Shown one piece after another: positions 24,109 through 32,451 of a stretch of DNA of 64,000 bases (positions are counted from its first letter, which is position 1; each line of letters opens with the position of its first letter). The translations under genes and the position numbers were made by a program. This stretch comes from Pararhizobium antarcticum (GTDB lineage Bacteria; Pseudomonadota; Alphaproteobacteria; Rhizobiales; Rhizobiaceae): the NCBI RefSeq assembly GCF_001885585.1, contig NZ_LSRP01000068.1, forward strand, positions 44,394 to 108,393. The letters run 5' to 3'. The notes beneath the pieces are model-generated. The model did no database searches and was not told where the DNA came from. It saw only the letters and a list, made by a program, of their open reading frames with translations.

Positions 24109-26478
24109 TCAGGATCGCGGTTTCAGCTTCTGCGGATCATAATGCGCAAAGGGCACGATCCGCGCCGGAAAGCGCTTCTGGTGGCCGTCCAGCTTGCCGA
24201 TCTCCACCTCCGTACCGAGCGCTGAATGCAGCACGTCCAGGCGTGCCAACGCGATGGTTTTCTTCAAAAGCGGCGAGCGCGTCGCGCTGGTGACGACGCC
24301 GACCTGGGCGCGGCCGATATGCACCGTGTCGCCATGGCCGACGGCATCATTGCTGTCGATGTCGAGACCGACGAGTTTGTAGCGCGGGTTTTCCTTGCGC
24401 TTGATCAGCGCTTCCCGTCCAATGAAATCCTCGGTTTTCGATTTCAGCGGCACGGTGAAGCCGATGCCCGCCTCGAAAGGATCGGTCTGATCGGTGAAGT
24501 CGGAATGCGCAAAGATCAGACCGGCCTCGATCCGTACCATATCGAGCGCTTCGAGCCCCATTGGCTTGATCCCATGCTTCTGCCCGGCTTCCCAGACCGC
24601 ATCGAACACCGCGATCGCATCCTTCGGATGACAGAAGATTTCATAACCGAGTTCGCCGGTGTAACCCGTCCTTGAGACGACGACCGGCGCGCCTTCGAAA
24701 TGACCGATGCGGCCGACCGAAAAGCGGAACCAGTCGAGTTCGCCGATCGACGGCTGCGACGGCGCCGTCCAGATGATCTCCCTGATGATCTCGCGGCTGG
24801 CCGGCCCCTGGACGGCGAGATTGTGCATCTGGTCGGTCGATGCGCGGACAAAGGCCTTGTAGCCCATCGTCTCCGCCTGCTGGCGCAGCCAGATGCCGGA
24901 GAAATCGTCGCCGCCGATCCAGCGGAAATTGTTCTGCGCCAGACGGAAGACCGTGCCGTCGTCGATCATGCCGCCGTTTTCATAACACATGGCGGTATAG
25001 ACCACCTGCCCCGGCGACAGTTTGCGGATGTCGCGCGTCAGGCAATATTGCAGAAGCGCCTCGGCATCCGGCCCGGTCACCTCGAACTTGCGCAGCGGCG
25101 ACAGATCCATCACCACCGCCTTCTCTCGGCAGGCCCAGTATTCCTCGATCGGCCCGTCATTGTTGAAGCGGTTCGCCAGCCAGTAGCCGCGATACTCCGC
25201 GAAATTGCGCGTCATCGCCGAAAGGCGCGGGTGAAAAGCGGTTTCCTGTGTCAGTTCCGGCTCTGCATCTGGGGTCATTCTGGTGGCCACTGCTCGCGTG
25301 AATTTCTCGGCGGATGAATAGGTGCGGACATGGATGTCCGTCGGGTCCCAGCCATTCGCGGCATCGATATCATCGGGACAGGAGGACGAGACGCAGACGA
25401 GGTCGGTCATCGCCCGCATCAGGATATAGTCACCCGGCCGCGACCAGGGCTCGTCGAGATAGAGCTGGTTCTGGTGGTCGATATTGGTGTTGTAGAAATA
25501 GTTGATCGCTTCCCAGCCCTTGCGCGGCGCAATACCGTAGGGTGCAAGCGCATGGTTGAAATTATCCGTGCAATTGACATGCCCCGGATAGCCCATGTCG
25601 TCATAATAGCGCGAATTGCAGGCCGTCGCGAAGGCGTCATGGCGGCCGACCGTATCCTGCACGATCTCAACCAGCGGCTCGAAATCGCGGTCGAAAGCCT
25701 TTGATGGCAGCCCTGGCGTCGGATAACTGCGCCCGAGCAGCGTGCGCGTCACCGTCGAATCCAGCGCCAGATCCAGCCCCTTGTCGACCTTGCGCGCTGC
25801 AAACGCCTGAAAATCCGTGCATTGCCGTCCGGCGACGTCAATGATCTGGATGAATTCGCCGGCCCGCACGAAATAGGCCGATGCCCTAGCCGCGGGAATG
25901 CGCAGATCCTGCACCGGATCGGCCATCGGTTCAGGCAGGCGCTCCTCATAGGAGCGCAGGATGCGCGTGCGCGTCACGCGAAAATCGATCGCGGTTGCCG
26001 TGTCCTGCCTTTCCGCGTCCATGGCCGCACCCGGCGCCGCAACGATCAGGAGACCGTCAAGCGCCATCGTCAGTTCCGCCGTCGTCCCGGCCGGTGTGTG
26101 GTCACCAAACAGCACCAGCGCCCTGGCATCCGCGAGATCGACGCCCCGGCGCCTGAGCGCGCCCAAAGTGCGGCGTGCGCTGTCATTGTCGAGCGACAGA
26201 CTGTCCTTCAGGCCATCGGCGGCCCCCGTGAATGCAGCTCCGAGACCGGCGGCGTTGAACCGGCCCTTGGCATCGACAAAACTCACCTCGCAGGGCTGGC
26301 AGCCCTCGCTATCGGTCAGCGTCACGCGGTCACCAGCGGCCACCTTGATCACGGTCGTGCCGCGTCCACGCACACGGTACCGCTCCACGCCGGCAGGCAG
26401 CGACGGCATGCCGGGCCTCAGGATCGCGCTCGCCCGCGGCGGCTGCAACACGGCGGAAAGTCCTGCCGGTCCGTCCAT
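24109..26478 (-). CDS. tdm: Trimethylamine N-oxide demethylase (Tdm): DUF1989 domain plus GcvT domain
   Basis: A 789-residue two-domain enzyme that converts TMAO to dimethylamine and formaldehyde. Residues about 190-390 are a DUF1989-type domain. C287, C303 and C367 keep the same spacing (16 and 64) as the zinc-binding cysteines I recall for Methylocella Tdm. Residues about 420-789 are a GcvT-like folate domain (SRTGYTGELGYEIF) that should take the formaldehyde unit. The N-terminal 190 residues look like a second, partial DUF1989-like region. The start at 26478 has a strong GGGAGGACG site; a further upstream ATG would add 64 unlikely residues. Transcribed away from the APC permease. Confidence 0.92.
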   Translation of the reverse strand: MDGPAGLSAVLQPPRASAILRPGMPSLPAGVERYRVRGRGTTVIKVAAGDRVTLTDSEGCQPCEVSFVDAKGRFNAAGLGAAFTGAADGLKDSLSLDNDSARRTLGALRRRGVDLADARALVLFGDHTPAGTTAELTMALDGLLIVAAPGAAMDAERQDTATAIDFRVTRTRILRSYEERLPEPMADPVQDLRIPAARASAYFVRAGEFIQIIDVAGRQCTDFQAFAARKVDKGLDLALDSTVTRTLLGRSYPTPGLPSKAFDRDFEPLVEIVQDTVGRHDAFATACNSRYYDDMGYPGHVNCTDNFNHALAPYGIAPRKGWEAINYFYNTNIDHQNQLYLDEPWSRPGDYILMRAMTDLVCVSSSCPDDIDAANGWDPTDIHVRTYSSAEKFTRAVATRMTPDAEPELTQETAFHPRLSAMTRNFAEYRGYWLANRFNNDGPIEEYWACREKAVVMDLSPLRKFEVTGPDAEALLQYCLTRDIRKLSPGQVVYTAMCYENGGMIDDGTVFRLAQNNFRWIGGDDFSGIWLRQQAETMGYKAFVRASTDQMHNLAVQGPASREIIREIIWTAPSQPSIGELDWFRFSVGRIGHFEGAPVVVSRTGYTGELGYEIFCHPKDAIAVFDAVWEAGQKHGIKPMGLEALDMVRIEAGLIFAHSDFTDQTDPFEAGIGFTVPLKSKTEDFIGREALIKRKENPRYKLVGLDIDSNDAVGHGDTVHIGRAQVGVVTSATRSPLLKKTIALARLDVLHSALGTEVEIGKLDGHQKRFPARIVPFAHYDPQKLKPRS

Positions 26479-26723
26479 TTCGTCCTCCCTGAAGCACGAT
26501 GTGCAACCCACTCCCGTGACGCGACGAAGTCTGCCCGGACAATGTGGCCAAACTATCCTACGCGGGACCGGCAAAAGCAAAGAGAGACTTGACTGAGAAG
26601 AAAAAAAATTCACTATGAGGATAAGCTGCGCACTGTAAAAAACAACGGGAACCGGACGAAGCCGCCTCATCGCGACGCTCGCTCCAGAAACAAACAGCCG
26701 CAGCGATCACCAAAAAAAAGATA

Positions 26724-26737
26724 GCGCAACATTGCGC
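26724..26737. promoter_or_regulatory. Inverted repeat in the tdm/permease divergent gap
   Basis: GCGCAA-CA-TTGCGC is a 14-base inverted repeat, immediately followed by a third GCGCAAC half-site. It lies 33 bases before the APC permease start and 246 bases before the tdm start. No regulator gene adjoins, so the protein that would bind it is unknown. Confidence 0.35.
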
Positions 26738-26769
26738 GCAACGACAAAACTGGTCGAGGGAGACTGCTC

Positions 26770-28557
26770 ATGGCTTCTACTGTTGAAACCGAGGGATCGG
26801 CAACCGCGTCCAGCGGCGGACTGATCCGCGCGCTGGACTGGAAAGGCGCCTTCTGGCTCGCCGCCGGCGTTCCGCCGCTCGTGCTGTTTTCCATCGGCGG
26901 CATCGCCGGAACGACTGGCAAGCTCGCCTTCGTCGTCTGGATGATCTCGATGACGATGGGCTTCCTGCAGTCCTTCACCTATGCCGAAATCGCCGGCATG
27001 TTCGGCAACAAGTCCGGCGGCGCCTCGATCTATGGCGCCACCGCCTGGGTACGTTATTCCAAGTTCATCGCGCCGCTGTCGGTCTGGTGCAACTGGTTCG
27101 CCTGGTCACCCGTCCTCTCGCTCGGTTGCGCCATCGCCGCCGGCTATATCCTCAATGCGCTGTTTCCGATCTCGGGTGCCGATGCACCGGCGGTCATGGA
27201 ATGGATCAGCGCCAACGCTGCCTCGCTGACATCAGACAGTCCGCGGGTCGTCGAATGGATCGCTGCCAATGCCGGCAAGACGCCAACCGACGCCATCGCC
27301 GCGCTGTTGTCGGCCGATGGCATTTCCGCGATGACACCGGCCATTCGCAGCTGGTCACTTGTGTCCTTCGAGATCCCCTATCTCGCCAATGCCAACCTGA
27401 ACGCCACCTTTGTTATCGGCGCCGTGTTGATGCTGGTGATCTTCGGCATCCAGCACCGGGGGATTCTCGGCACCGCGAATGTCCAGAAATGGCTTGCGAT
27501 CATCGTCCTGCTGCCACTGCTGCTGATCGGTCTCTATCCGATCTTCTCGGGCCAGATCGACGGCGGCAACATCACCGGCCTGCTGCCGCCGACCGGCGCC
27601 TATTCGGGCATCGACGGCACCTGGAGCAATGGCGGATGGACGCTGTTTCTCGGCGGTCTCTACATTGCCGCATGGTCGACCTACGGCTTTGAAACCGCCG
27701 TCTGCTACACCCGCGAACTGAAGAACCCGAAGGCCGACACCTTCCGGGCGATCTTCTACTCCGGGCTTTTGTGCTGCCTGTTTTTCTTCCTCATCCCGTT
27801 CACCTTCCAGGGCGTTCTCGGCCATGCCGGCATGCTGGCACCGGGCATCGTCGATGGCACGGGCGTTGCCGAGGCGCTTGCCAATCTCATCCATGGCGGC
27901 CGGATCATCACGCAGATCCTCGTCATCCTGATGATCATGGCACTGTTCCTGGCCATCATGACGGCGATGGCCGGGTCTTCGCGCACGCTCTATCAGGGCG
28001 CCAAGGACGGCTGGCTGCCGAAATATCTCGATCACACCAACGAACACGGCGCACCGACCCGCGCCATGTGGACCGATTTCGGCTTCAACCTGATCCTGCT
28101 TGCCATCGCATCGGATGTCGCCGGCTATTTCTTCGTGCTCGCCGTTTCCAATGTCGGCTACATCATCTTCAACTTCCTCAACCTCAATGCCGGCTGGATC
28201 CACCGCATGGATTCAAGCCACATCCACCGCCCATGGAAGGCACCGACCTGGCTGATCGGCGTCAACACCGTTCTCGCCTTCGTCAATGCAGTGTTCCTCG
28301 GCGCCGGAGCCAAGGTCTGGGGCTATTCCAATGCGCTCTGGGTCGGCTTCGCCTTCGCAGCCCTGATCCTGCCGGTCTTCGCCTATCGCCACTATGTGCG
28401 CGACGGCGGCAAATTCCCGGCCGGCGCCATGGAAGACCTCGGCCTCGTCGGCCAGGACCTCGGCGTCAAGAAGGCGGGTATCCTGCCCTATGTCGCGCTG
28501 GCCGGCGGCCTTGCCGTCGTGCTGATCGCCAACGTGATGTTTCAGCTTCCGGCTTGA
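26770..28557 (+). CDS. APC-superfamily permease, candidate amine or amine-oxide carrier
   Basis: A 595-residue membrane protein with about twelve hydrophobic segments. It resembles the amino acid-polyamine-organocation superfamily in its N-terminal half (GVPPLVLFSIGGIAGTTG, and FTYAEIAGMFGNKSGGASIY). A loop of about 60 residues between early helices is enlarged compared with ordinary amino-acid permeases. AGGGAG precedes the ATG at 26770. Divergence from tdm and linkage to tmm and dmm make uptake of TMAO, TMA or another methylated amine the leading idea; no family evidence fixes the substrate. Confidence 0.85.
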   Translation: MASTVETEGSATASSGGLIRALDWKGAFWLAAGVPPLVLFSIGGIAGTTGKLAFVVWMISMTMGFLQSFTYAEIAGMFGNKSGGASIYGATAWVRYSKFIAPLSVWCNWFAWSPVLSLGCAIAAGYILNALFPISGADAPAVMEWISANAASLTSDSPRVVEWIAANAGKTPTDAIAALLSADGISAMTPAIRSWSLVSFEIPYLANANLNATFVIGAVLMLVIFGIQHRGILGTANVQKWLAIIVLLPLLLIGLYPIFSGQIDGGNITGLLPPTGAYSGIDGTWSNGGWTLFLGGLYIAAWSTYGFETAVCYTRELKNPKADTFRAIFYSGLLCCLFFFLIPFTFQGVLGHAGMLAPGIVDGTGVAEALANLIHGGRIITQILVILMIMALFLAIMTAMAGSSRTLYQGAKDGWLPKYLDHTNEHGAPTRAMWTDFGFNLILLAIASDVAGYFFVLAVSNVGYIIFNFLNLNAGWIHRMDSSHIHRPWKAPTWLIGVNTVLAFVNAVFLGAGAKVWGYSNALWVGFAFAALILPVFAYRHYVRDGGKFPAGAMEDLGLVGQDLGVKKAGILPYVALAGGLAVVLIANVMFQLPA

Positions 28558-28570
28558 TCATCCAAAACAA

Positions 28571-28602
28571 AAGGCCGGGCGTTTGCAGCGCCCGGCCTTT
28601 TT
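28571..28602. terminator. Bidirectional hairpin terminator between permease and pcaF
   Basis: AAGGCCGGGCG (28571-28581) pairs with CGCCCGGCCTT (28589-28599) and is flanked by A-rich and T-rich runs on its two sides. It sits between the converging APC permease and pcaF genes and marks the border between the amine block and the pca block. Confidence 0.85.
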
Positions 28603-28625
28603 GCGGTGTATCGATGGTCGAGCGT

Positions 28626-29828
28626 TCAGACGCGCTCGAGCGCCACGGCGATCCCCTGCCCGACGCCGATGCACATCATCGACAGCGAATAGCGGCCACC
28701 ACTCAAGCCAAGCTCGATTGCCGCCGTGCCGGTGATGCGCGCGCCGGACATGCCGAGCGGATGGCCAAGCGCGATCGCCCCGCCATTGCGGTTAACCCTG
28801 TGGTCGTCGTCGGCGATGCCAAGATCGCGCAGTGTCGCAAGGCCCTGCGAGGCAAAGGCCTCGTTGAGTTCGATGACGTCGAACTGGTCCTGGCGCAGAC
28901 CGAGCTTCGCCATCAGCTTTTTCGCCGCCGGTGCCGGGCCAAAGCCCATGATGCGCGGCGCCACACCGGTCGCGGCACCACCCAGAACGCGCGCGATCGG
29001 CGTCAGGCCATGCGCCTTCACCGCTCTTTCCGACGCGATGATCAGCGCGGCTGCGCCGTCATTGACGCCGGAGGCATTGCCGGCCGTCACCGAGCCTCCC
29101 TCGCGAAACGGCGCCTTCAGTTTTGCCAGCGTCTCGATCGTTGTTGAACGCGGATGTTCATCCCGGTCGACCACTATCGCATCGCCCTTGCGCTGGGGAA
29201 TGGTGACGGGGGTGATTTCCCGTGCCAGCCGGCCGCTGTCCTGTGCCGCCGCTGCCTGGTTTTGCGAACGCACGGCGAAGGCATCCTGATCCTCGCGCAA
29301 GATCTTGAAATCCTCTGCAACATTCTCGCCTGTTTCCGGCATGGAATCGACGCCATACTGCTTTTTCATCAGCGGATTGACGAAGCGCCAGCCGATCGTC
29401 GTGTCGTAGATTTCGGCATTGCGCGAAAAGGCGCTGTCGGCCTTGGGCAGCACGAAGGGCGCGCGGCTCATGCTCTCGACGCCGCCGGCAATCATCAACT
29501 CGGCCTCGCCGGCCTTGATGGCGCGGGCCGCCGTGATCACGGCATCCATGCCCGAGCCGCAGAGCCGGTTGATTGTCGTCCCCGGCACGTCGACCGGCAG
29601 GCCGCCGAGCAGGAGCGACATGCGCGCGACGTTGCGATTGTCCTCGCCCGCCTGGTTGGCGCAGCCGAAGATCACATCGTCGACGGCTTCCCAGTCGACG
29701 GATGCATTGCGCGCCATCAGCGCCCTGAGCGGTACGGCGCCGAGATCATCGGCCCGGACCGAGGCCAGCGCGCCGCCGAAGCGGCCGATCGGCGTCCGGA
29801 TATAGTCACAGATGAAAGCATCGGTCAT
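28626..29828 (-). CDS. pcaF: Beta-ketoadipyl-CoA thiolase (PcaF)
   Basis: A 400-residue thiolase that cleaves 3-oxoadipyl-CoA to succinyl-CoA and acetyl-CoA, the last step of the beta-ketoadipate pathway. The nucleophile C90 (NRLCGSGMDAV), H356 (GGAIALGHPLG) and C386 (CIGVGQG) are all present, and length matches the family. The ATG at 29828 starts MTDAFICDYIRTPIGRFGG, a typical thiolase N-terminus; an upstream extension lies inside pcaJ. It follows pcaJ with a one-base gap in the unit pcaI-pcaJ-pcaF. Confidence 0.95.
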   Translation of the reverse strand: MTDAFICDYIRTPIGRFGGALASVRADDLGAVPLRALMARNASVDWEAVDDVIFGCANQAGEDNRNVARMSLLLGGLPVDVPGTTINRLCGSGMDAVITAARAIKAGEAELMIAGGVESMSRAPFVLPKADSAFSRNAEIYDTTIGWRFVNPLMKKQYGVDSMPETGENVAEDFKILREDQDAFAVRSQNQAAAAQDSGRLAREITPVTIPQRKGDAIVVDRDEHPRSTTIETLAKLKAPFREGGSVTAGNASGVNDGAAALIIASERAVKAHGLTPIARVLGGAATGVAPRIMGFGPAPAAKKLMAKLGLRQDQFDVIELNEAFASQGLATLRDLGIADDDHRVNRNGGAIALGHPLGMSGARITGTAAIELGLSGGRYSLSMMCIGVGQGIAVALERV

Positions 29829-29829
29829 G

Positions 29830-30603
29830 TCAGGCGGCCTCATGGGCTTTTTTGGTGCGGGCATTGATGTCGCGCAGCACGGCCAGCTCGGTTTCGGTCG
29901 GCACCGGCGTGTCCTCCACATGGTCCGCAAACTTGACCGTCCAGCCGCAATTCTCCTGGACCTGTTCGCGGGTGACATCCTTGTGGATCGATACCACGGT
30001 CAGTTCCTTGCTGACGGGATCCGGCTCGAAGATGCAGAGGTCGGTGACAACACGGGTCGGACCCTTTGTCTTCATGCCAAGGCGCGCGCGGTGATCGCCC
30101 CCCTCGCCGTGGCCCATCGAGGTAATGAAATTCAACTTTTCCACGAAACCACGATTGCTGAGCGCCATGGTGATGAAGATTCGGCCGCAATTGCTCGCGA
30201 TCTCCGGCGCGCCGCCACCGCCCGGCAGACGCACCTTGGGCTTGTCATAGGGGCCGACGACGGTCGTGTTGAGATTGGCGAACTTGTCGATCTGCGCACC
30301 GCCAAGAAAGCCGGTGGTGATCCGGCCGCCCTGCAGCCAGTAGCGAAACATCTCGGGAACCGGCACCGTAAACAGCGCCGTGTCGGAGAGTTCGCCATCG
30401 CCGATCGACAGCGGCAGCACATCCGGCTTGGTGCCGACGGTGCCGCTTTCATAGATCAGCGTGATGTCGGGCGCATGCGTCAGCCGCGCCACATTGCAGG
30501 CCGCCGAGGGCGCACCGATACCGACGAAGCAGACATCGTCATTGGTGAGTGCGCGTGCAGCAGCGATCGTCATCATTTCGGTGGGCGTGAAATCCGTGCT
30601 CAT
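29830..30603 (-). CDS. pcaJ: 3-oxoadipate CoA-transferase beta subunit (PcaJ)
   Basis: A 257-residue class I CoA-transferase beta subunit. The stretch ITLIYESGTVG near residues 50-60 carries the glutamate expected to form the CoA thioester, and GGAQIDKFANLNTT and RLPGGGGAPEIA are typical of the family. With PcaI it moves CoA from succinyl-CoA to 3-oxoadipate. The start at 30603 is preceded by GAGGGAG. It lies 11 bases after pcaI and next to pcaF. Confidence 0.94.
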   Translation of the reverse strand: MSTDFTPTEMMTIAAARALTNDDVCFVGIGAPSAACNVARLTHAPDITLIYESGTVGTKPDVLPLSIGDGELSDTALFTVPVPEMFRYWLQGGRITTGFLGGAQIDKFANLNTTVVGPYDKPKVRLPGGGGAPEIASNCGRIFITMALSNRGFVEKLNFITSMGHGEGGDHRARLGMKTKGPTRVVTDLCIFEPDPVSKELTVVSIHKDVTREQVQENCGWTVKFADHVEDTPVPTETELAVLRDINARTKKAHEAA

Positions 30604-30614
30604 CTGTTTCTCCC

Positions 30615-31475
30615 TCACGCTGCCTTGACCGGCTGTTTCTCCGCATGTTTGGCGAAATCCTCCGGCGATGCCTTCATGACGTTTTCCTCGATCCACGCCT
30701 GAAACGTCTCGCGCTCGCGGGCGATCTTGTCCCAGGCGATGTAGAAGGCATTCGAGCGTGGATAATAACCATGTGCATAGGAGGGGAACGCCCCGCCCGG
30801 CACATGCACGACCGATGTCACGGCCCAGCTTGGCAGCACGGTCGAATTGGGCGACGGCGGGTTGAGTTCGTCGACGATCTCCTCGACCGTGACGATCGAA
30901 CGCTTGGCGGCCAGCACGGCTTCCTTCTGGACGCCGGTAATCCCCTCGATCAGGACATTGCCCTTCCGGTCGGCGCGCTGGGCGTGGATGATCGAAACAT
31001 CCGGCCGGATCGCCGGTACCGCGGCAAGCACCTCGCCGGTGAACGGGCAGGTCACGCTCCTGATGTTCGGGTTGACCTTCGGCAGATCGGCCCCGATATA
31101 GCCGCGCAGCATGGCGAAGGGCAGGTTTGCGGCGCCCGCTTCATAGGCGTTGGCCATCGCCGCATGGCTGTGTTCCTCGATTTCCAGCGGTCGCGGCCAC
31201 TGGTTTTCGACCGCATCGCGGAACCGGTGCAGCGAGCCGACGCCGGGATTGCCGCCCCAGGAAAATTTCATGCCGCGCGCACAGCCCGCGCCGATCAGTT
31301 GGTCGTAGATAATGTCAGGCGTCATGCGCACCAGATAGAGACCCTTGCGCCCCTGGCGGATCACCTCGTGACCGGCCGCATAGGGAATGAGATGGGTAAA
31401 CCCCTCCATGGCGATGGTGTCGCCATCCTTTACATTCTCGGCAATCGCTTCGGACAGGGAACACAAACGGGCCAT
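30615..31475 (-). CDS. pcaI: 3-oxoadipate CoA-transferase alpha subunit (PcaI)
   Basis: A 286-residue class I CoA-transferase alpha subunit, with MEGFTHLIPYAAGHEVI near the N-terminus and GMKFSWGGNPGVGSLHRFRD around 88-107. AGGAGGAGG precedes the ATG. First gene of pcaIJF and divergent from the IclR-type regulator PcaR, which in rhizobia activates this unit in response to beta-ketoadipate. Confidence 0.94.
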   Translation of the reverse strand: MARLCSLSEAIAENVKDGDTIAMEGFTHLIPYAAGHEVIRQGRKGLYLVRMTPDIIYDQLIGAGCARGMKFSWGGNPGVGSLHRFRDAVENQWPRPLEIEEHSHAAMANAYEAGAANLPFAMLRGYIGADLPKVNPNIRSVTCPFTGEVLAAVPAIRPDVSIIHAQRADRKGNVLIEGITGVQKEAVLAAKRSIVTVEEIVDELNPPSPNSTVLPSWAVTSVVHVPGGAFPSYAHGYYPRSNAFYIAWDKIARERETFQAWIEENVMKASPEDFAKHAEKQPVKAA

Positions 31476-31542
31476 TTCGCCTCCTCCTTGGCTGGTCTGC
31501 CAGCCATTTCCTGGCTCGAGTTAAAGCCGCCATGGGCAATCC

Positions 31543-31595
31543 GTCAAATATTTTGTGCGTTATTTGACATTTGTTCATATATCGCACAAATTGAC
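31543..31595. promoter_or_regulatory. Nested inverted repeats between pcaI and pcaR, candidate PcaR operator
   Basis: GTCAAATA (31543-31550) and TATTTGAC (31561-31568) form one inverted repeat. TTTGTGCG (31552-31559) and CGCACAAA (31583-31590) form a second, interlocked with the first; a further TTGAC follows. The AT-rich 142-base gap is otherwise unremarkable. IclR-type Pca regulators bind arrays of about 10-base half-sites in this position. Confidence 0.6.
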
Positions 31596-31617
31596 GGGGT
31601 AACGGGGGGGATCTGTC

Positions 31618-32373
31618 ATGCAGGATACGGATTTCATCAGTAGCTTCGCCAAGGGGCTGAAGGTCATCGAGGCCTTCGACGAGGCCCGGCCACGCCTGTC
31701 GATCAGTGATGTCGCGAAGACCACCGGGCTCGACCGTGCCACCGCGCGCCGCTGCCTGCTGACGCTTTCGGAGCTCGGTTATGCCGATTATGATGGCAAG
31801 TTCTTCGCGCTGACCCCAAAAATCCTGCGGCTGGGTCATGCCTATCTGGCCGCCACGCCGCTTCCGGCCCTGGTGCAGCCCACTCTCGACCAGCTCTCCG
31901 AACGCACGGCGCAAAGCGCATCGGTCTCGGTGCTCGACGGCACGGATATCGTCTATATCGCGCGCGCTGCGCAGAAACGGGTGATGTCGATCAACCTGAC
32001 GCCCGGCAGCCGCCTGCCCGCCTATTGCGCATCCATGGGGCGCGTGCTGCTGGCCGCCCTGCCGGAAGACGAGGCCCGTGCCGTTCTTAACCGCTCGGAC
32101 CTGAAGGCCAACACGCCCAGGACATTGACAGCTCCGGACGAGATCATCGCAGAACTCTGGCGGGTGCGGGCGCAGGGCTACGCGCTCATCGACCAGGAAC
32201 TGGAGCCCGGCCTCTGCTCGATCGCCGTTCCCCTGGAAAATGATCGCGGTCGCATCATTGCCGCCCTCAATATCGGCGCGCCGGCTGCCAGCGTTCCCGC
32301 AGCGGAACTGGTCGAACGTTATCTGCCGATCCTGCGCGAGGCGCAGGTGGCGCTGAAACAGGTCCTCCGCTGA
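31618..32373 (+). CDS. pcaR: IclR-family regulator of the beta-ketoadipate pathway (PcaR)
   Basis: A 251-residue regulator. The N-terminal winged helix-turn-helix (about 15-60, with DVAKTTGLDRATARRCLLTL) is followed by an IclR effector domain that includes SVSVLDGTDIVYIARA, a conserved ASMGRVLLAALP segment and EPGLCSIAVPL. Its divergence from pcaIJF matches the pcaR-pcaIJF arrangement of rhizobia. The ligand is expected to be beta-ketoadipate. Confidence 0.92.
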   Translation: MQDTDFISSFAKGLKVIEAFDEARPRLSISDVAKTTGLDRATARRCLLTLSELGYADYDGKFFALTPKILRLGHAYLAATPLPALVQPTLDQLSERTAQSASVSVLDGTDIVYIARAAQKRVMSINLTPGSRLPAYCASMGRVLLAALPEDEARAVLNRSDLKANTPRTLTAPDEIIAELWRVRAQGYALIDQELEPGLCSIAVPLENDRGRIIAALNIGAPAASVPAAELVERYLPILREAQVALKQVLR

Positions 32374-32451
32374 TCGCCTCACAACCGAATGCGACGGCGC
32401 TTGACAGCACCGGACACGGGCAACATCTATTCCAGCATCGCAGCCGGAAAC

